This document shows, piece after piece, positions 25,399 through 33,540 of a stretch of 40,546 bases of DNA. Within the stretch, counting starts at the first letter, position 1, and each line of letters begins with the position of its first letter. Source of the DNA: Desulfobacteraceae bacterium 4572_35.2 (GTDB taxonomy: Bacteria > Desulfobacterota > Desulfuromonadia > Desulfuromonadales > Desulfuromonadaceae); assembly GCA_002084665.1 (NCBI GenBank), contig NBLY01000009.1, positions 1 through 40,546 on the forward strand. The letters are read 5' to 3'. A program made the position numbers and the translations under genes. The notes under the pieces are model-generated. The model was not told where the DNA came from. It did no database searches and saw only the letters and a list, made by a program, of their open reading frames with translations.

Positions 25399-26475
25399 CA
25401 TAATACCCAGCTTTTCCGCTGCCTTGACCAACTCACCTTGTGGATCGACAGTATTCAATGAGCCAACCGCGTCGGCAATTGTCGTTGCAACCACATTTCG
25501 TCCACGCAAAGAAACCATCTTGCCAAATTGTCCTTGATCAATAAGATCAACTGCTTTAACACCAAAGCGTGAGCCAAGAATCCGGTCAAACGGTGACGGT
25601 GAACCGCCGCGCTGCAAATGTCCTAAAACGACAGTTCGCACCTCCATCTCAGTACAATCAGCAAGCTGTTCAGCAACATACTGACCAATCCCCCCTAATC
25701 GCTCAACGCCGCTGCGACTTAAGCCAGTACCAACCTTAACAACTTTTTCTCCCTGTTGAGGAAATGCACCTTCTGCAACAACGACAATTGAAAAACGTCC
25801 CCCACCTTCTCGTCGTTCATTGATAGCATTGCATACATGCTCGATTGAATAAGGGATTTCTGGTAGCAAAATCACATCAGCACCACCCGCAATACCAGAC
25901 TCTAAAGCAATCCAACCTGCATCACGCCCCATCACCTCAACAACCATCACCCGATGATGACTCTCAGCAGTGGTATGCAAGCGATCTAAAGCTTCGGTCA
26001 CGACACCGACAGCGGTATTGTAACCAAAAGTCACATCCGTAGATTTTAAATCATTATCAATGGTCTTGGGGATACCAACAACATTTAGCCCAAGCTGGTA
26101 GAGATGTTGTGCTATCTTCAACGTACCATCGCCACCGACAGCGATAAGAGCATCAGCACCTAGACGGTTAAAATTCTCAATAACGACTTGTGACATGTCT
26201 ACACGTTCAATTTGACCATTTTTTTCAACAGGATAATTGAGTGGATCACCATGATTACTGGTACCTAAAATAGTGCCACCACGCTGCAAAATACCGCGGA
26301 CCGTAACAGAATCCAATTCACGAACAGGGCTATTGGAGATTAAACCGTCAAAACCATCTTCAACCCCTAACACACGCCATTTTTTTTGCATGGCAGAACG
26401 AACCACACCACGAATAACTGCATTTAACCCAGGGCAATCCCCTCCACCTGTTAAAATCGCAATTGTCTTAGACAT
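25387..26475 (-). CDS. 6-phosphofructokinase (atypical ATP-type, group III-like)
   Basis: A 362-residue phosphofructokinase catalysing the committed step of glycolysis. It begins KTIAILTGGGDCPGLNAVIRG; the phosphoryl-donor signature is VGGDGTLK (115-120 region) and the catalytic loop is IPKTIDNDL. Gly in GGDG argues for ATP as donor, whereas Lys in PKTIDND is the state found in PPi enzymes and in atypical ATP enzymes, so I assign the mixed group and leave the donor open. Further motifs are MGRDAGWIALESG and LGHLQRGGSP. ATG 26475, 5 bases after GAGGAG, is preferred over 26478. Confidence 0.9.
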   Translation of the reverse strand: MSKTIAILTGGGDCPGLNAVIRGVVRSAMQKKWRVLGVEDGFDGLISNSPVRELDSVTVRGILQRGGTILGTSNHGDPLNYPVEKNGQIERVDMSQVVIENFNRLGADALIAVGGDGTLKIAQHLYQLGLNVVGIPKTIDNDLKSTDVTFGYNTAVGVVTEALDRLHTTAESHHRVMVVEVMGRDAGWIALESGIAGGADVILLPEIPYSIEHVCNAINERREGGGRFSIVVVAEGAFPQQGEKVVKVGTGLSRSGVERLGGIGQYVAEQLADCTEMEVRTVVLGHLQRGGSPSPFDRILGSRFGVKAVDLIDQGQFGKMVSLRGRNVVATTIADAVGSLNTVDPQGELVKAAEKLGIMLGR

Positions 26476-26526
26476 CATCCCTCCTCAGATAGAACTTCAT
26501 CTTATATATTTCAACAGATTACAACA

Positions 26527-26940
26527 TCACTCCGATTTGGCTTTAGGGTCGGTAGCAATGGCTAATCTCTGAAAGCCTGCCCGTCGTGCGGCATCCATCA
26601 ATTCAACAACCCGCCCATGTTGTGCTTTTTCATCGGCCAACAATATAAATGTCGTCGTCGCCGCACGGTCGGCATAACCAGCAAGGTGGGCTTCAAGATC
26701 AGAGAAAGAGATTAAATGATCATCAAGATGGATTCGACCTGATTTTTCCAGATAAATCTTAACTTCCTCTGGTGCTTGTTGAATTTTTTCAGAATTTGCC
26801 GCTGGCAAAGCAACAACGATCCCTTGTGATTCAACAAACGTGGTTGAAATCATAAAAAAGATCAGCAACAAGAATACAACATCAACCATCGACGTCAATT
26901 CCACACGAATCTCTTCTCTTTTTTTTCGTTTAAAAGACAT
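26527..26940 (-). CDS. ExbD/TolR family biopolymer transport protein
   Basis: A 137-residue protein with one N-terminal membrane helix whose start carries the proton-coupling Asp in LTSMVDVVFLLLIFFMI, typical of ExbD/TolR. The periplasmic C-terminal domain (about 45-137) has the usual alternating strands and helices and ends RAGFQRLAIATDP. With the ExbB/TolQ protein immediately upstream it forms a proton-driven stator. Whether it energises TonB or Tol-Pal cannot be told, as neither partner is nearby. Confidence 0.92.
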   Translation of the reverse strand: MSFKRKKREEIRVELTSMVDVVFLLLIFFMISTTFVESQGIVVALPAANSEKIQQAPEEVKIYLEKSGRIHLDDHLISFSDLEAHLAGYADRAATTTFILLADEKAQHGRVVELMDAARRAGFQRLAIATDPKAKSE

Positions 26941-26975
26941 CCACCCAACCTAAATAAGACGAAAAGAAACGACAG

Positions 26976-27605
26976 TTACGATATGTGCTGCTCGGCTGAA
27001 ACAAGATCAACCATTTGCATGGCATAAATCTCAACTTGATTGCTCAGTGAATCTGAACGACTGGTGAGATATTTATGCAATAAAATAGTTGGGATAGCCA
27101 CAGCAAGCCCCGTTGCGGTTGTTATTAATGCTTCAGAAATTCCGCCACCGAGTGTCGCAGGTGAGCCAACGCCTTCAAGCGAAAGTTGAGTAAACGCCCG
27201 GATCATGCCGAGAACAGTGCCAAGTAAACCCAACAGCGGCGAGATGGTTGCGATGGTGCCCAACAATCCTAAATAGCGATCTAAACTGGCACTATGGCGT
27301 GAGCCGACCTCTTCAACGAATGTTTTGACTTGATCACGAGGCAATCCAGCAGCATTGAGGGCTACCACGAAGATACTCGACATCATGGTTCGGCGGCTTT
27401 GACAAATGGCTAAGGCTTCAACAACGTGATCTTTACGAACCAATGTTTCAATTTCGAGTGTCAGGTTTGTTGCGCTGCGCTGAATCCCCCAATAGGTCCA
27501 TACGCGCTCAAAAAAAATAGCAAAAGCCAGAATTGAACATAGAAAAATTGGATACATAAGGGGACCCCCCTTATAAAATATGTCGAGCAGTGTTCCGTTA
27601 GGCAT
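26976..27605 (-). CDS. MotA/TolQ/ExbB proton channel family protein
   Basis: A 209-residue inner-membrane protein with one N-terminal span (MYPIFLCSILAFAIFFERVW) and two further spans in the conserved MotA/ExbB block: YLGLLGTIATISPLLGLLGT, VLGMIRAF, and GISEALITTATGLAVAIPTI. These sequences are diagnostic. It lies 35 bp upstream of the ExbD gene in the same direction and is its obligatory partner. Confidence 0.94.
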   Translation of the reverse strand: MPNGTLLDIFYKGGPLMYPIFLCSILAFAIFFERVWTYWGIQRSATNLTLEIETLVRKDHVVEALAICQSRRTMMSSIFVVALNAAGLPRDQVKTFVEEVGSRHSASLDRYLGLLGTIATISPLLGLLGTVLGMIRAFTQLSLEGVGSPATLGGGISEALITTATGLAVAIPTILLHKYLTSRSDSLSNQVEIYAMQMVDLVSAEQHIS

Positions 27606-27635
27606 TTGAGAAAAAACTCCTATAATACTGAGATG

Positions 27636-28133
27636 TTATTCTTTTTTTTCATCATTCTGTGGTTGCGCTGGCGAATCAAGGGGCAACTCAATCACATCCT
27701 GCACAGGTTCCACTGTAGTCTCCACCACTTCCTCTTCGTAAATAGCATCTGCCACCGCTCCAGCCGTTGCTGGCGTTGACACAGTAGTCGGTGCTGATTC
27801 ACGGCTAGCTTTAGGCTCATCAACGACATCCTGTTTCACATCATCTTTACCCTTGTTTTTCTTGTCTTTCTTCTTTTTCTTCGCGCTACTGTCCTGATCA
27901 GAAACAGGCTGTAGCTTACCAAGTTGTCGTTTCAACTGAAAAATCTTAATAGTGCTGCAAAATGAGGCCGCGATCATCCCAAGGACAAAAGCTGACAAAA
28001 CATATAAAAACAAATATGTTTCAGGTGTCGAATATTCTAGAAAATTAAGACTGACTTTGGTCTCGTTACTGGAACAAAAAACAAAAACAAACGTTAATCC
28101 AACTAATGCAAATATTATTTTGACAAACTTCAT
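27636..28133 (-). CDS. LapA-domain (DUF1049) membrane protein with charged tail
   Basis: 165 residues. Two N-terminal membrane segments (about 4-20 and 40-63) flank the NETKVSLNFLEYSTPETYL loop, as in lipopolysaccharide assembly protein A (LapA/YciS). A RQLGKLQ coiled segment follows, then a strongly basic run (KKKKKDKKNKGKDD) and an acidic, low-complexity tail rich in E, V, P and T. LapA proteins work with LapB in regulating LPS synthesis in enterobacteria; no lapB is adjacent. It lies 30 bp upstream of the ExbB gene. Confidence 0.78.
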   Translation of the reverse strand: MKFVKIIFALVGLTFVFVFCSSNETKVSLNFLEYSTPETYLFLYVLSAFVLGMIAASFCSTIKIFQLKRQLGKLQPVSDQDSSAKKKKKDKKNKGKDDVKQDVVDEPKASRESAPTTVSTPATAGAVADAIYEEEVVETTVEPVQDVIELPLDSPAQPQNDEKKE

Positions 28134-28204
28134 GCAACTCTCCTCTAAAATTTCATTTTCATGTCAACACATCAAATAACAACAGACAGACGTTAGACGA
28201 TTTA

Positions 28205-28711
28205 TCATTCAACGTCAATATTGATAATCTCGCCACCAATCCCTTCACCAATAGTGAGCATGCCGACAGAGTGCCAAGGGGCACGGCGGCGATCTGTTGC
28301 ACTACCTGGATTCATAACTAAAATTGAATTAACCGTATGACAGACTGGCAAATGGCTGTGACCATAGACCAAACAATCTAACTCGACAGACTGACAGTGA
28401 CTCAGTAATCGCTCCTCAAGGCCCTCAGCATCACCCCAACCATGAATCAAACCAATTCGATAGCCTGCAAACTCAACCACTCGCTGTTCAGGAGCAATCA
28501 AGTCTATTGAGTCCATATTACCCCGCACGCAATAAAACGGCAGTTCACCGAACAGTAGCGGCACATCGGGGTGAACCAAATCTCCTGCATGTAATATGGC
28601 ATCAACATCTGAGAAATGATGTTCCAAAAGATGCTGAACAAAGTCTACACCTTCTGAAATTGAATGGAAGTGGGTATCAGAAAGAACTCCAACTTTAACT
28701 TGCTTAGCCAT
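28205..28711 (-). CDS. YfcE/MJ0936-type metallophosphodiesterase
   Basis: About 168 residues with the calcineurin-like metal-binding series: VGVLSDTHFH, ILHAGDLVHPDV, CVRGNMDS, LIHGWGD and VYGHSHLPVCHTV, then NPGSATDRR at the end. These supply the Asp, His and Asn ligands of a two-metal centre. YfcE-type enzymes hydrolyse phosphodiesters, but physiological substrates are not established. The longest frame starts at TTG 28717; ATG 28711 is preferred. Confidence 0.9.
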   Translation of the reverse strand: MAKQVKVGVLSDTHFHSISEGVDFVQHLLEHHFSDVDAILHAGDLVHPDVPLLFGELPFYCVRGNMDSIDLIAPEQRVVEFAGYRIGLIHGWGDAEGLEERLLSHCQSVELDCLVYGHSHLPVCHTVNSILVMNPGSATDRRRAPWHSVGMLTIGEGIGGEIINIDVE

Positions 28712-28763
28712 ACTCAACCACCCTCACAATTAACAAAATAAAACCTGTTCAGCATAGTAGCAT

Positions 28764-28797
28764 AAAAAAAGGCCCCCGAATCAACTTCAGAGGCCTT
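28764..28797 (-). terminator. Terminator of glnB-glnA
   Basis: On the minus strand AAGGCCTC and GGGGGCCTT form a GC-rich stem followed by TTTTTTT (complement of 28764-28770), 27 bp after the glnA stop. Confidence 0.9.
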
Positions 28798-28823
28798 AAA
28801 ATCACAATCTACTAAACTACAAA

Positions 28824-30233
28824 CTAGATGTCATAGTAAAGGTTGAACTCTTCCGGTACTGGACGCATACGAACAGGATTAACTTCCGCTTCTGTTTTGT
28901 ACTCGATCCACTTCTCAATAACATCGAGTGTAAAGACATCACCTTTTAACAAGAAGTCATGATCCGCCTGTAGGCATTCCAATGCATCCTCAAGTGATTT
29001 TGCAACACATGGGATATCTTTAAGCTCTTCAGGAGACAAGCCATAGATATCTTTATCAAGTGGCTGGCCCGGATCGATTTTATTTTCGATACCATCAAGA
29101 CCCGCCATCAATAGTGCAGCAAATGCCAAATAACCGTTACAAGATGGATCAGGAGTACGGTACTCAACACGCTTCGCAGCCGCAGCGTTTGTTACGGGGA
29201 TACGCAGTGATGCTGAACGGTTACGGTTTGAATATGCAAGATTTACTGGAGCTTCATAACCAGGAACCAAACGCTTGTAGGAGTTAGTACTAGGGTTAGT
29301 AAAAGCACAAAGCGCCTTTGCGTGCTTCATGATTCCACCGATGTAGTACATAGCCATCTTTGAAAGACCACCATAACCATCACCAGCGAACAGGTTCTCA
29401 CCATCTTTCCAGATAGATGAATGGATGTGCATACCAGAACCGTTGTCACCATAAATTGGCTTAGGCATAAAAGTAACGGTCTTGCCATTACGCACAGCAA
29501 CGTTCTTAATGATGTACTTAAACCACTGTACGGTATCGCCCATGCTTACAAGGGAGTCAAAACGCATATCGATTTCACACTGGCCGCCTGATGCAACTTC
29601 GTGGTGAGATGCCTCAATACGCATTCCAACACTTTGTAGCACTTCAACCATCTCATTACGCAGGTCAATACTAGAATCGGTTGGAGCAACAGGAAAGTAA
29701 CCCTCTTTATGGCGTGGCTTGTAACCTAAGTTAGGATACTCATCACGGCCTGTGTTCCAGCGACCCTCGATTGAATCAACCGCATAAAAAGACTGGTTAC
29801 ATGTCGATTCGAAACGAACATCATCAAAGATAAAAAACTCTGGCTCAGGGCCAAAAAATGCGGTATCGCCAATACCTGTTGATTTCAGATACGCTTCAGC
29901 CTTAGAAGCGATAAAACGTGGGTCACGAGAGTAACCTTCACGAGTAATTGGATCAATGATGTTACAAATCAGACTAAGGGTCGTTGCCTTGGGAAATGGA
30001 TCGATTTTAGCAGTATCAGGAACAGGAATCAGCAACATGTCGCTGTTATGAATCGGCTGCCATCCACGAATTGAAGAACCATCAAAGCCGATCCCTTCTT
30101 CAAAAGTATCCTCATCAAACTCTGAGACTGGTGTGGTAAAATGTTGCCAAATTCCGATAAAGTCGAGGAATTTGTAATCTACCATCTTCACATTATTATC
30201 TTTTGCAAACTGAACAACTTCTGCTGCATTCAT
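28824..30233 (-). CDS. glnA: Glutamine synthetase type I (GSI-beta)
   Basis: A 469-residue dodecameric enzyme that condenses glutamate and ammonia with ATP. Seen are the beta-grasp start with [22 protein letters not shown], the metal ligands in [11 protein letters not shown], the ATP-binding [13 protein letters not shown], and [10 protein letters not shown] tyrosine lies exactly at residue 397 (DIYGLSPEE), the adenylylation site of E. coli GlnA, so GlnE-type control is likely. It lies downstream of glnB, the PII gene, and shares its predicted sigma-54 promoter. Confidence 0.97.
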   Translation of the reverse strand: MNAAEVVQFAKDNNVKMVDYKFLDFIGIWQHFTTPVSEFDEDTFEEGIGFDGSSIRGWQPIHNSDMLLIPVPDTAKIDPFPKATTLSLICNIIDPITREGYSRDPRFIASKAEAYLKSTGIGDTAFFGPEPEFFIFDDVRFESTCNQSFYAVDSIEGRWNTGRDEYPNLGYKPRHKEGYFPVAPTDSSIDLRNEMVEVLQSVGMRIEASHHEVASGGQCEIDMRFDSLVSMGDTVQWFKYIIKNVAVRNGKTVTFMPKPIYGDNGSGMHIHSSIWKDGENLFAGDGYGGLSKMAMYYIGGIMKHAKALCAFTNPSTNSYKRLVPGYEAPVNLAYSNRNRSASLRIPVTNAAAAKRVEYRTPDPSCNGYLAFAALLMAGLDGIENKIDPGQPLDKDIYGLSPEELKDIPCVAKSLEDALECLQADHDFLLKGDVFTLDVIEKWIEYKTEAEVNPVRMRPVPEEFNLYYDI

Positions 30234-30320
30234 TATTTAGATCTCCTTGAATGATTTATACGTGTGCCACATGTGCCACGCATGAGGTATTAATTCTAAC
30301 TATTAAAATTTCAACTACTT

Positions 30321-30740
<420 letters not shown>

Positions 30741-30773
30741 TCATGCAAAATTACATATCAGTAAGGAAGGTAA

Positions 30774-30789
30774 AGCAATAACCTTGCCA
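30774..30789 (-). promoter_or_regulatory. Sigma-54 (RpoN) promoter of glnB-glnA
   Basis: Read on the minus strand: TGGCAAGGTTATTGCT, which fits TGGCAC-N5-TTGCW at all key positions, including GG at -24 and GC at -12 with correct spacing. Transcription would start near 30763, leaving a leader of about 105 nt before glnB. Confidence 0.82.
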
Positions 30790-31015
30790 CACATACATAA
30801 AAAGCGGATCGACGATTTTTCATCCAACAAATCAATATGTTACAAATACAAACAAACCACTAAAAGTATATTTACAAACAAAGCCAACAAAAAATGCTCA
30901 ACTTTTAATCAAAAAAGAAAAAAGATATGCACACTTTTTACTCAGCAGTGGAATGATGACGATTAACTCTTGGGAGCTTCTAAATCTATTTTACACCCTT
31001 ATTTGGTATATATTT
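30790..31015. other. AT-rich intergenic stretch upstream of glnB
   Basis: About 225 bp rich in A, between the glnB promoter and the duplicated repeat of the Wadjet island. It should hold activator-binding sites for the sigma-54 promoter, but I could not pick out a convincing NtrC-type palindrome. No coding frame is supported. Confidence 0.45.
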
Positions 31016-31181
31016 ACTGACACATCAATAAGTTAGCTTGGTTCGACCCCGTGTGTCGAATTTACGTTAGAGGTTTGATTCAGTTTTTTAGACAAAACAC
31101 TGACACATCAATAAGTTAGCTTGGTTCGACCCCGTGTGTCGAATTTACGTTAGAGGTTTGATTCAGTTTTTTAGACAAAAC
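31016..31181. repeat. Exact tandem duplication, two 83-bp copies
   Basis: Copy 1 at 31016-31098 and copy 2 at 31099-31181 appear identical. Each starts ACTGACACATCAATAAG and ends TTTAGACAAAAC. Each contains a small hairpin (TTCGAC, 7-nt loop, GTCGAA) and the first 32 bases of the long inverted repeat. Absence of any divergence implies a recent duplication or an assembly effect. Confidence 0.93.
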
Positions 31182-31210
31182 CTTTTATTAAGACTGTTAC
31201 TTGACTTTTA
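31150..31210 (+). repeat. Left inverted repeat of the Wadjet island
   Basis: 61 bp starting TTAGAGGTTTGATTCAG and ending TTACTTGACTTTTA. It matches the reverse complement of 38123-38181 with about three substitutions and two one-base gaps over its length (near 90% identity). The outer 32 bases are also in the first 83-bp copy. Confidence 0.92.
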
Positions 31211-31293
31211 TACTGAAGTTTCCCTCGTTTATCCTTCAACTACTGATCATCTAGCAGAATATGGTTCATACGACTCGACAAAAAAGCCGGGGA

Positions 31294-31321
31294 TGTATTG
31301 TGGCGATAGCGCCACAATACA
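31294..31321 (+). promoter_or_regulatory. Perfect 12-bp hairpin in the jet leader
   Basis: TGTATTGTGGCG and CGCCACAATACA are exact inverse complements separated by ATAG, about 175 bp before jetA. No U tract follows, so it is not a standard terminator. It could be an operator for a dimeric repressor or an RNA structure controlling the operon. Confidence 0.65.
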
Positions 31322-31496
31322 AGAAGAAATTCACAAATATTTTACTAATTGCGATGCAAGGATATTTAACTTATATTTATATTATTGGGGAGGATTACTT
31401 GATGTGCAGCGCAACCAGACGAACAACACCTCGCTGCGTTTACGGACAAGGCTACGATGAATCTCACCACCCTTCACTAAAGAAAGCAGATGAACT

Positions 31497-32912
31497 GTGA
31501 TTTTCGGCAGACTGCACGACAACATCTTCTCGCCACTTGCGGGAAAGAACCGCCATATTTACGAAAAAGTTATTTTAGCGATCATGCCGGTTATCCTCGA
31601 TAGCGACGATGCCGACATGATCTTTCCGCCCAAGCCCCTTGTTCTCTCAACAATCTATCAATTACTCGATGACATTGAACGCCTTGAATGGTGCGCCGAA
31701 GACGAGGAAGAGATACAAGAAAAAGGTTCCACCCTCTCCATCTGCGCGAACCAGATTTACCGTCGGCTCAAGAACACGGGATGGCTCGAGGAGGAAGACG
31801 ATGGATTCAATAAGCTCGTTGTTATGCCGCCAGACGTTGCAATGTTAGTCCTCGCCTTACAAAACATCAAAAAAGCCGAAAAAAAGAACTACGGCGGTAC
31901 GGTCATTGGAATCCTGAACAATATCGAAAAGGCGTGCAGTGACCCGATAGGCCGTGGCTATGGTTTGGTAACGGCCACTGAAGAAACGCAGGCATTCATT
32001 GCCCATATTAGCCAAATCGTCCACGGCTTACGCAATTTACAGAAGCAGATACTTGACACACGGAACCCAAAAGAGATTTTGGAAGTGTTTTATGTAGATT
32101 TTGTCGACAAGATCCTTATTGCTGATTACAAGACCCTCCAAGCTGGCAACAATCCGTTTCGTTATCGCTCAAAGATCATTGATGCCCTGCAACAGCTGAA
32201 CTACGATGATGAGACAAAGCGGCAATTATGCACGGTGTATGAAGAACAACTACAAATTACTCACGCTGAAGCTGTTCAGAAGGTTGATCACAATATCAGC
32301 TACATCATCAGTGCCTTTAGTTCCATCGACAGACGGCTCCGCCGAGTAGACAGGTTTCGCGCTCAACTTGAAAACAGAGTAGCGGAAACAGTGCGCTATG
32401 TTGATAAAACACTGCCTGGCATACGACATCGCATTGCGGGGGTACTTTCAGGCGTAGGCTCGAAGATAGAAGCCGATGCCGATTGGTATTCCGACTCTGC
32501 CGCCCCCTGCCAGTTACAATTCAATCGCATGATCTCTCAGTCAAGCGCATGGACCCCACCGAAAAAACGCGAACCTGTTGCCGTTGAAGTTTTCGCAGAG
32601 AAAAAGGTCAGTGAGGCAGCACGACAGGCCAACGTACAGATGCGTGAGTTTCAGAAGAGACGTAAAATTTCACCTGTGGCCATTGCTGACTACATTGAGC
32701 GTCACCTTGGCAACAACGACAGTATCAAAGCCGATCAGTTTAGCATTCGCAGTGTTGAGGACTATGTGGCCTTTTGCCATATCGTCAACTTGCGCTACCT
32801 CAAGGGGGGCGCTCACATTGCAGCACGGTACACCATCACCCGCCACGATCAACTGATTGAAAACGACATGGTAAAAACGCAAGATTTTACCGTAACGCGA
32901 AAGAAGCGATAA
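31497..32912 (+). CDS. jetA: Wadjet protein JetA (MksF/kleisin-like)
   Basis: A 471-residue protein recognised by operon position and by the JetA-family start IFGRLHDNIFSPLAGKNRHIYEKV, with winged-helix-like segments and a long helical middle (residues about 150-330, many E/K/R heptads). In Wadjet, JetA is the kleisin bridging the JetC motor dimer and binding JetB. The JetA type with this N-terminus (formerly DUF5716) differs from the DUF3375 type of type I systems, so type II or III is more likely (inference). The start is GTG 31497, the first possible start after an in-frame stop (31491-31493). Its GTG overlaps the TGA of a 79-codon upstream frame, and only a weak ribosome site is seen, so coupling is possible. 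jetB starts 2 bp after the stop. Confidence 0.87.
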   Translation: MIFGRLHDNIFSPLAGKNRHIYEKVILAIMPVILDSDDADMIFPPKPLVLSTIYQLLDDIERLEWCAEDEEEIQEKGSTLSICANQIYRRLKNTGWLEEEDDGFNKLVVMPPDVAMLVLALQNIKKAEKKNYGGTVIGILNNIEKACSDPIGRGYGLVTATEETQAFIAHISQIVHGLRNLQKQILDTRNPKEILEVFYVDFVDKILIADYKTLQAGNNPFRYRSKIIDALQQLNYDDETKRQLCTVYEEQLQITHAEAVQKVDHNISYIISAFSSIDRRLRRVDRFRAQLENRVAETVRYVDKTLPGIRHRIAGVLSGVGSKIEADADWYSDSAAPCQLQFNRMISQSSAWTPPKKREPVAVEVFAEKKVSEAARQANVQMREFQKRRKISPVAIADYIERHLGNNDSIKADQFSIRSVEDYVAFCHIVNLRYLKGGAHIAARYTITRHDQLIENDMVKTQDFTVTRKKR

Positions 32913-32914
32913 TC

Positions 32915-33472
32915 ATGGAAAAATCCGATAAAGATACCCTACGCGTAGCGGCCACTATTTTACTGGAAAAACAGTTCCTCTATCTGTCCAACCAAAGTGA
33001 GCGCAAGCACTATCTCACTATTGCGGGTGAAACCAGTTACTTTGAAAATCTCTTTGAGCAATTAAGCCGCAGCGTATTCATAGATCGTAACTTAGGCTAC
33101 GTCGCCCTACTGCCAAACCCCGGTGCAAAAAGTATCAGCCTGAAGCAAGACGAAACGCTGATGCTGTTATGTTTGCGCCTTATCTATGAAGAGGGGATCG
33201 AGAACTTTGCCGCGACCGAAGGGGCCGTGACGGTAACCAGTGACAAAGTAATTGATCGCTACACCACGGAAACGCGGCTTGAACAACCAAATTTAACACG
33301 CTTCAGGGAGATTATGGTGCTGTTGAAACGCCACGGCATCGCCTCTGCAAAAAAAGAGAGCGAAGGCAAGAACATGGTGATCACTATTCGCCCTGCGATA
33401 CGCCACGTTGTTAACGATGATTATATCGTACAGCTGGAAGAGTTGGTCGGAGAAGAGAGTGATGCAGAATAA
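32915..33472 (+). CDS. jetB: Wadjet protein JetB (MksE/KITE-like, DUF4194)
   Basis: A 185-residue protein of the small DUF4194/JetB type: two winged-helix-like halves, starting LRVAATILLEKQFLYL, continuing through YFENLFEQLSRSVFIDRNLGYVALLP and ETLMLLCLRLIYEEG, and ending with an acidic tail (LEELVGEESDAE). JetB dimerises and binds JetA to complete the loop-extruding complex, equivalent to MukE/MksE. It follows jetA after 2 bp and precedes jetC by 68 bp. Confidence 0.87.
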   Translation: MEKSDKDTLRVAATILLEKQFLYLSNQSERKHYLTIAGETSYFENLFEQLSRSVFIDRNLGYVALLPNPGAKSISLKQDETLMLLCLRLIYEEGIENFAATEGAVTVTSDKVIDRYTTETRLEQPNLTRFREIMVLLKRHGIASAKKESEGKNMVITIRPAIRHVVNDDYIVQLEELVGEESDAE

Positions 33473-33540
33473 GAATCTGATTAGAGGCCGCGATTCCATC
33501 TCTTTCTGCTTCAGCGAACCGAAACATAAAAGGACCTAAA

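Noticed and set aside
30234-30320. Second sigma-54 promoter between glnB and glnA (two TGGCAC motifs on the minus strand)
   Set aside because: Neither TGGCAC is followed at the right distance by a TTGC-type -12 element.
31016-31181. Possible attachment site: the GGTTCGACCCC stretch resembles the T arm of ssrA or a tRNA
   Set aside because: Similarity to the ssrA 3' end is only a few bases; no continuous duplicate of the ssrA end is present and no integrase gene is seen.
31134-31500. Two overlapping frames (108 and 79 codons) upstream of jetA as genes
   Set aside because: They start in or next to the repeat, lack ribosome sites and resemble no protein. The 79-codon frame is kept only as a possible coupling device.
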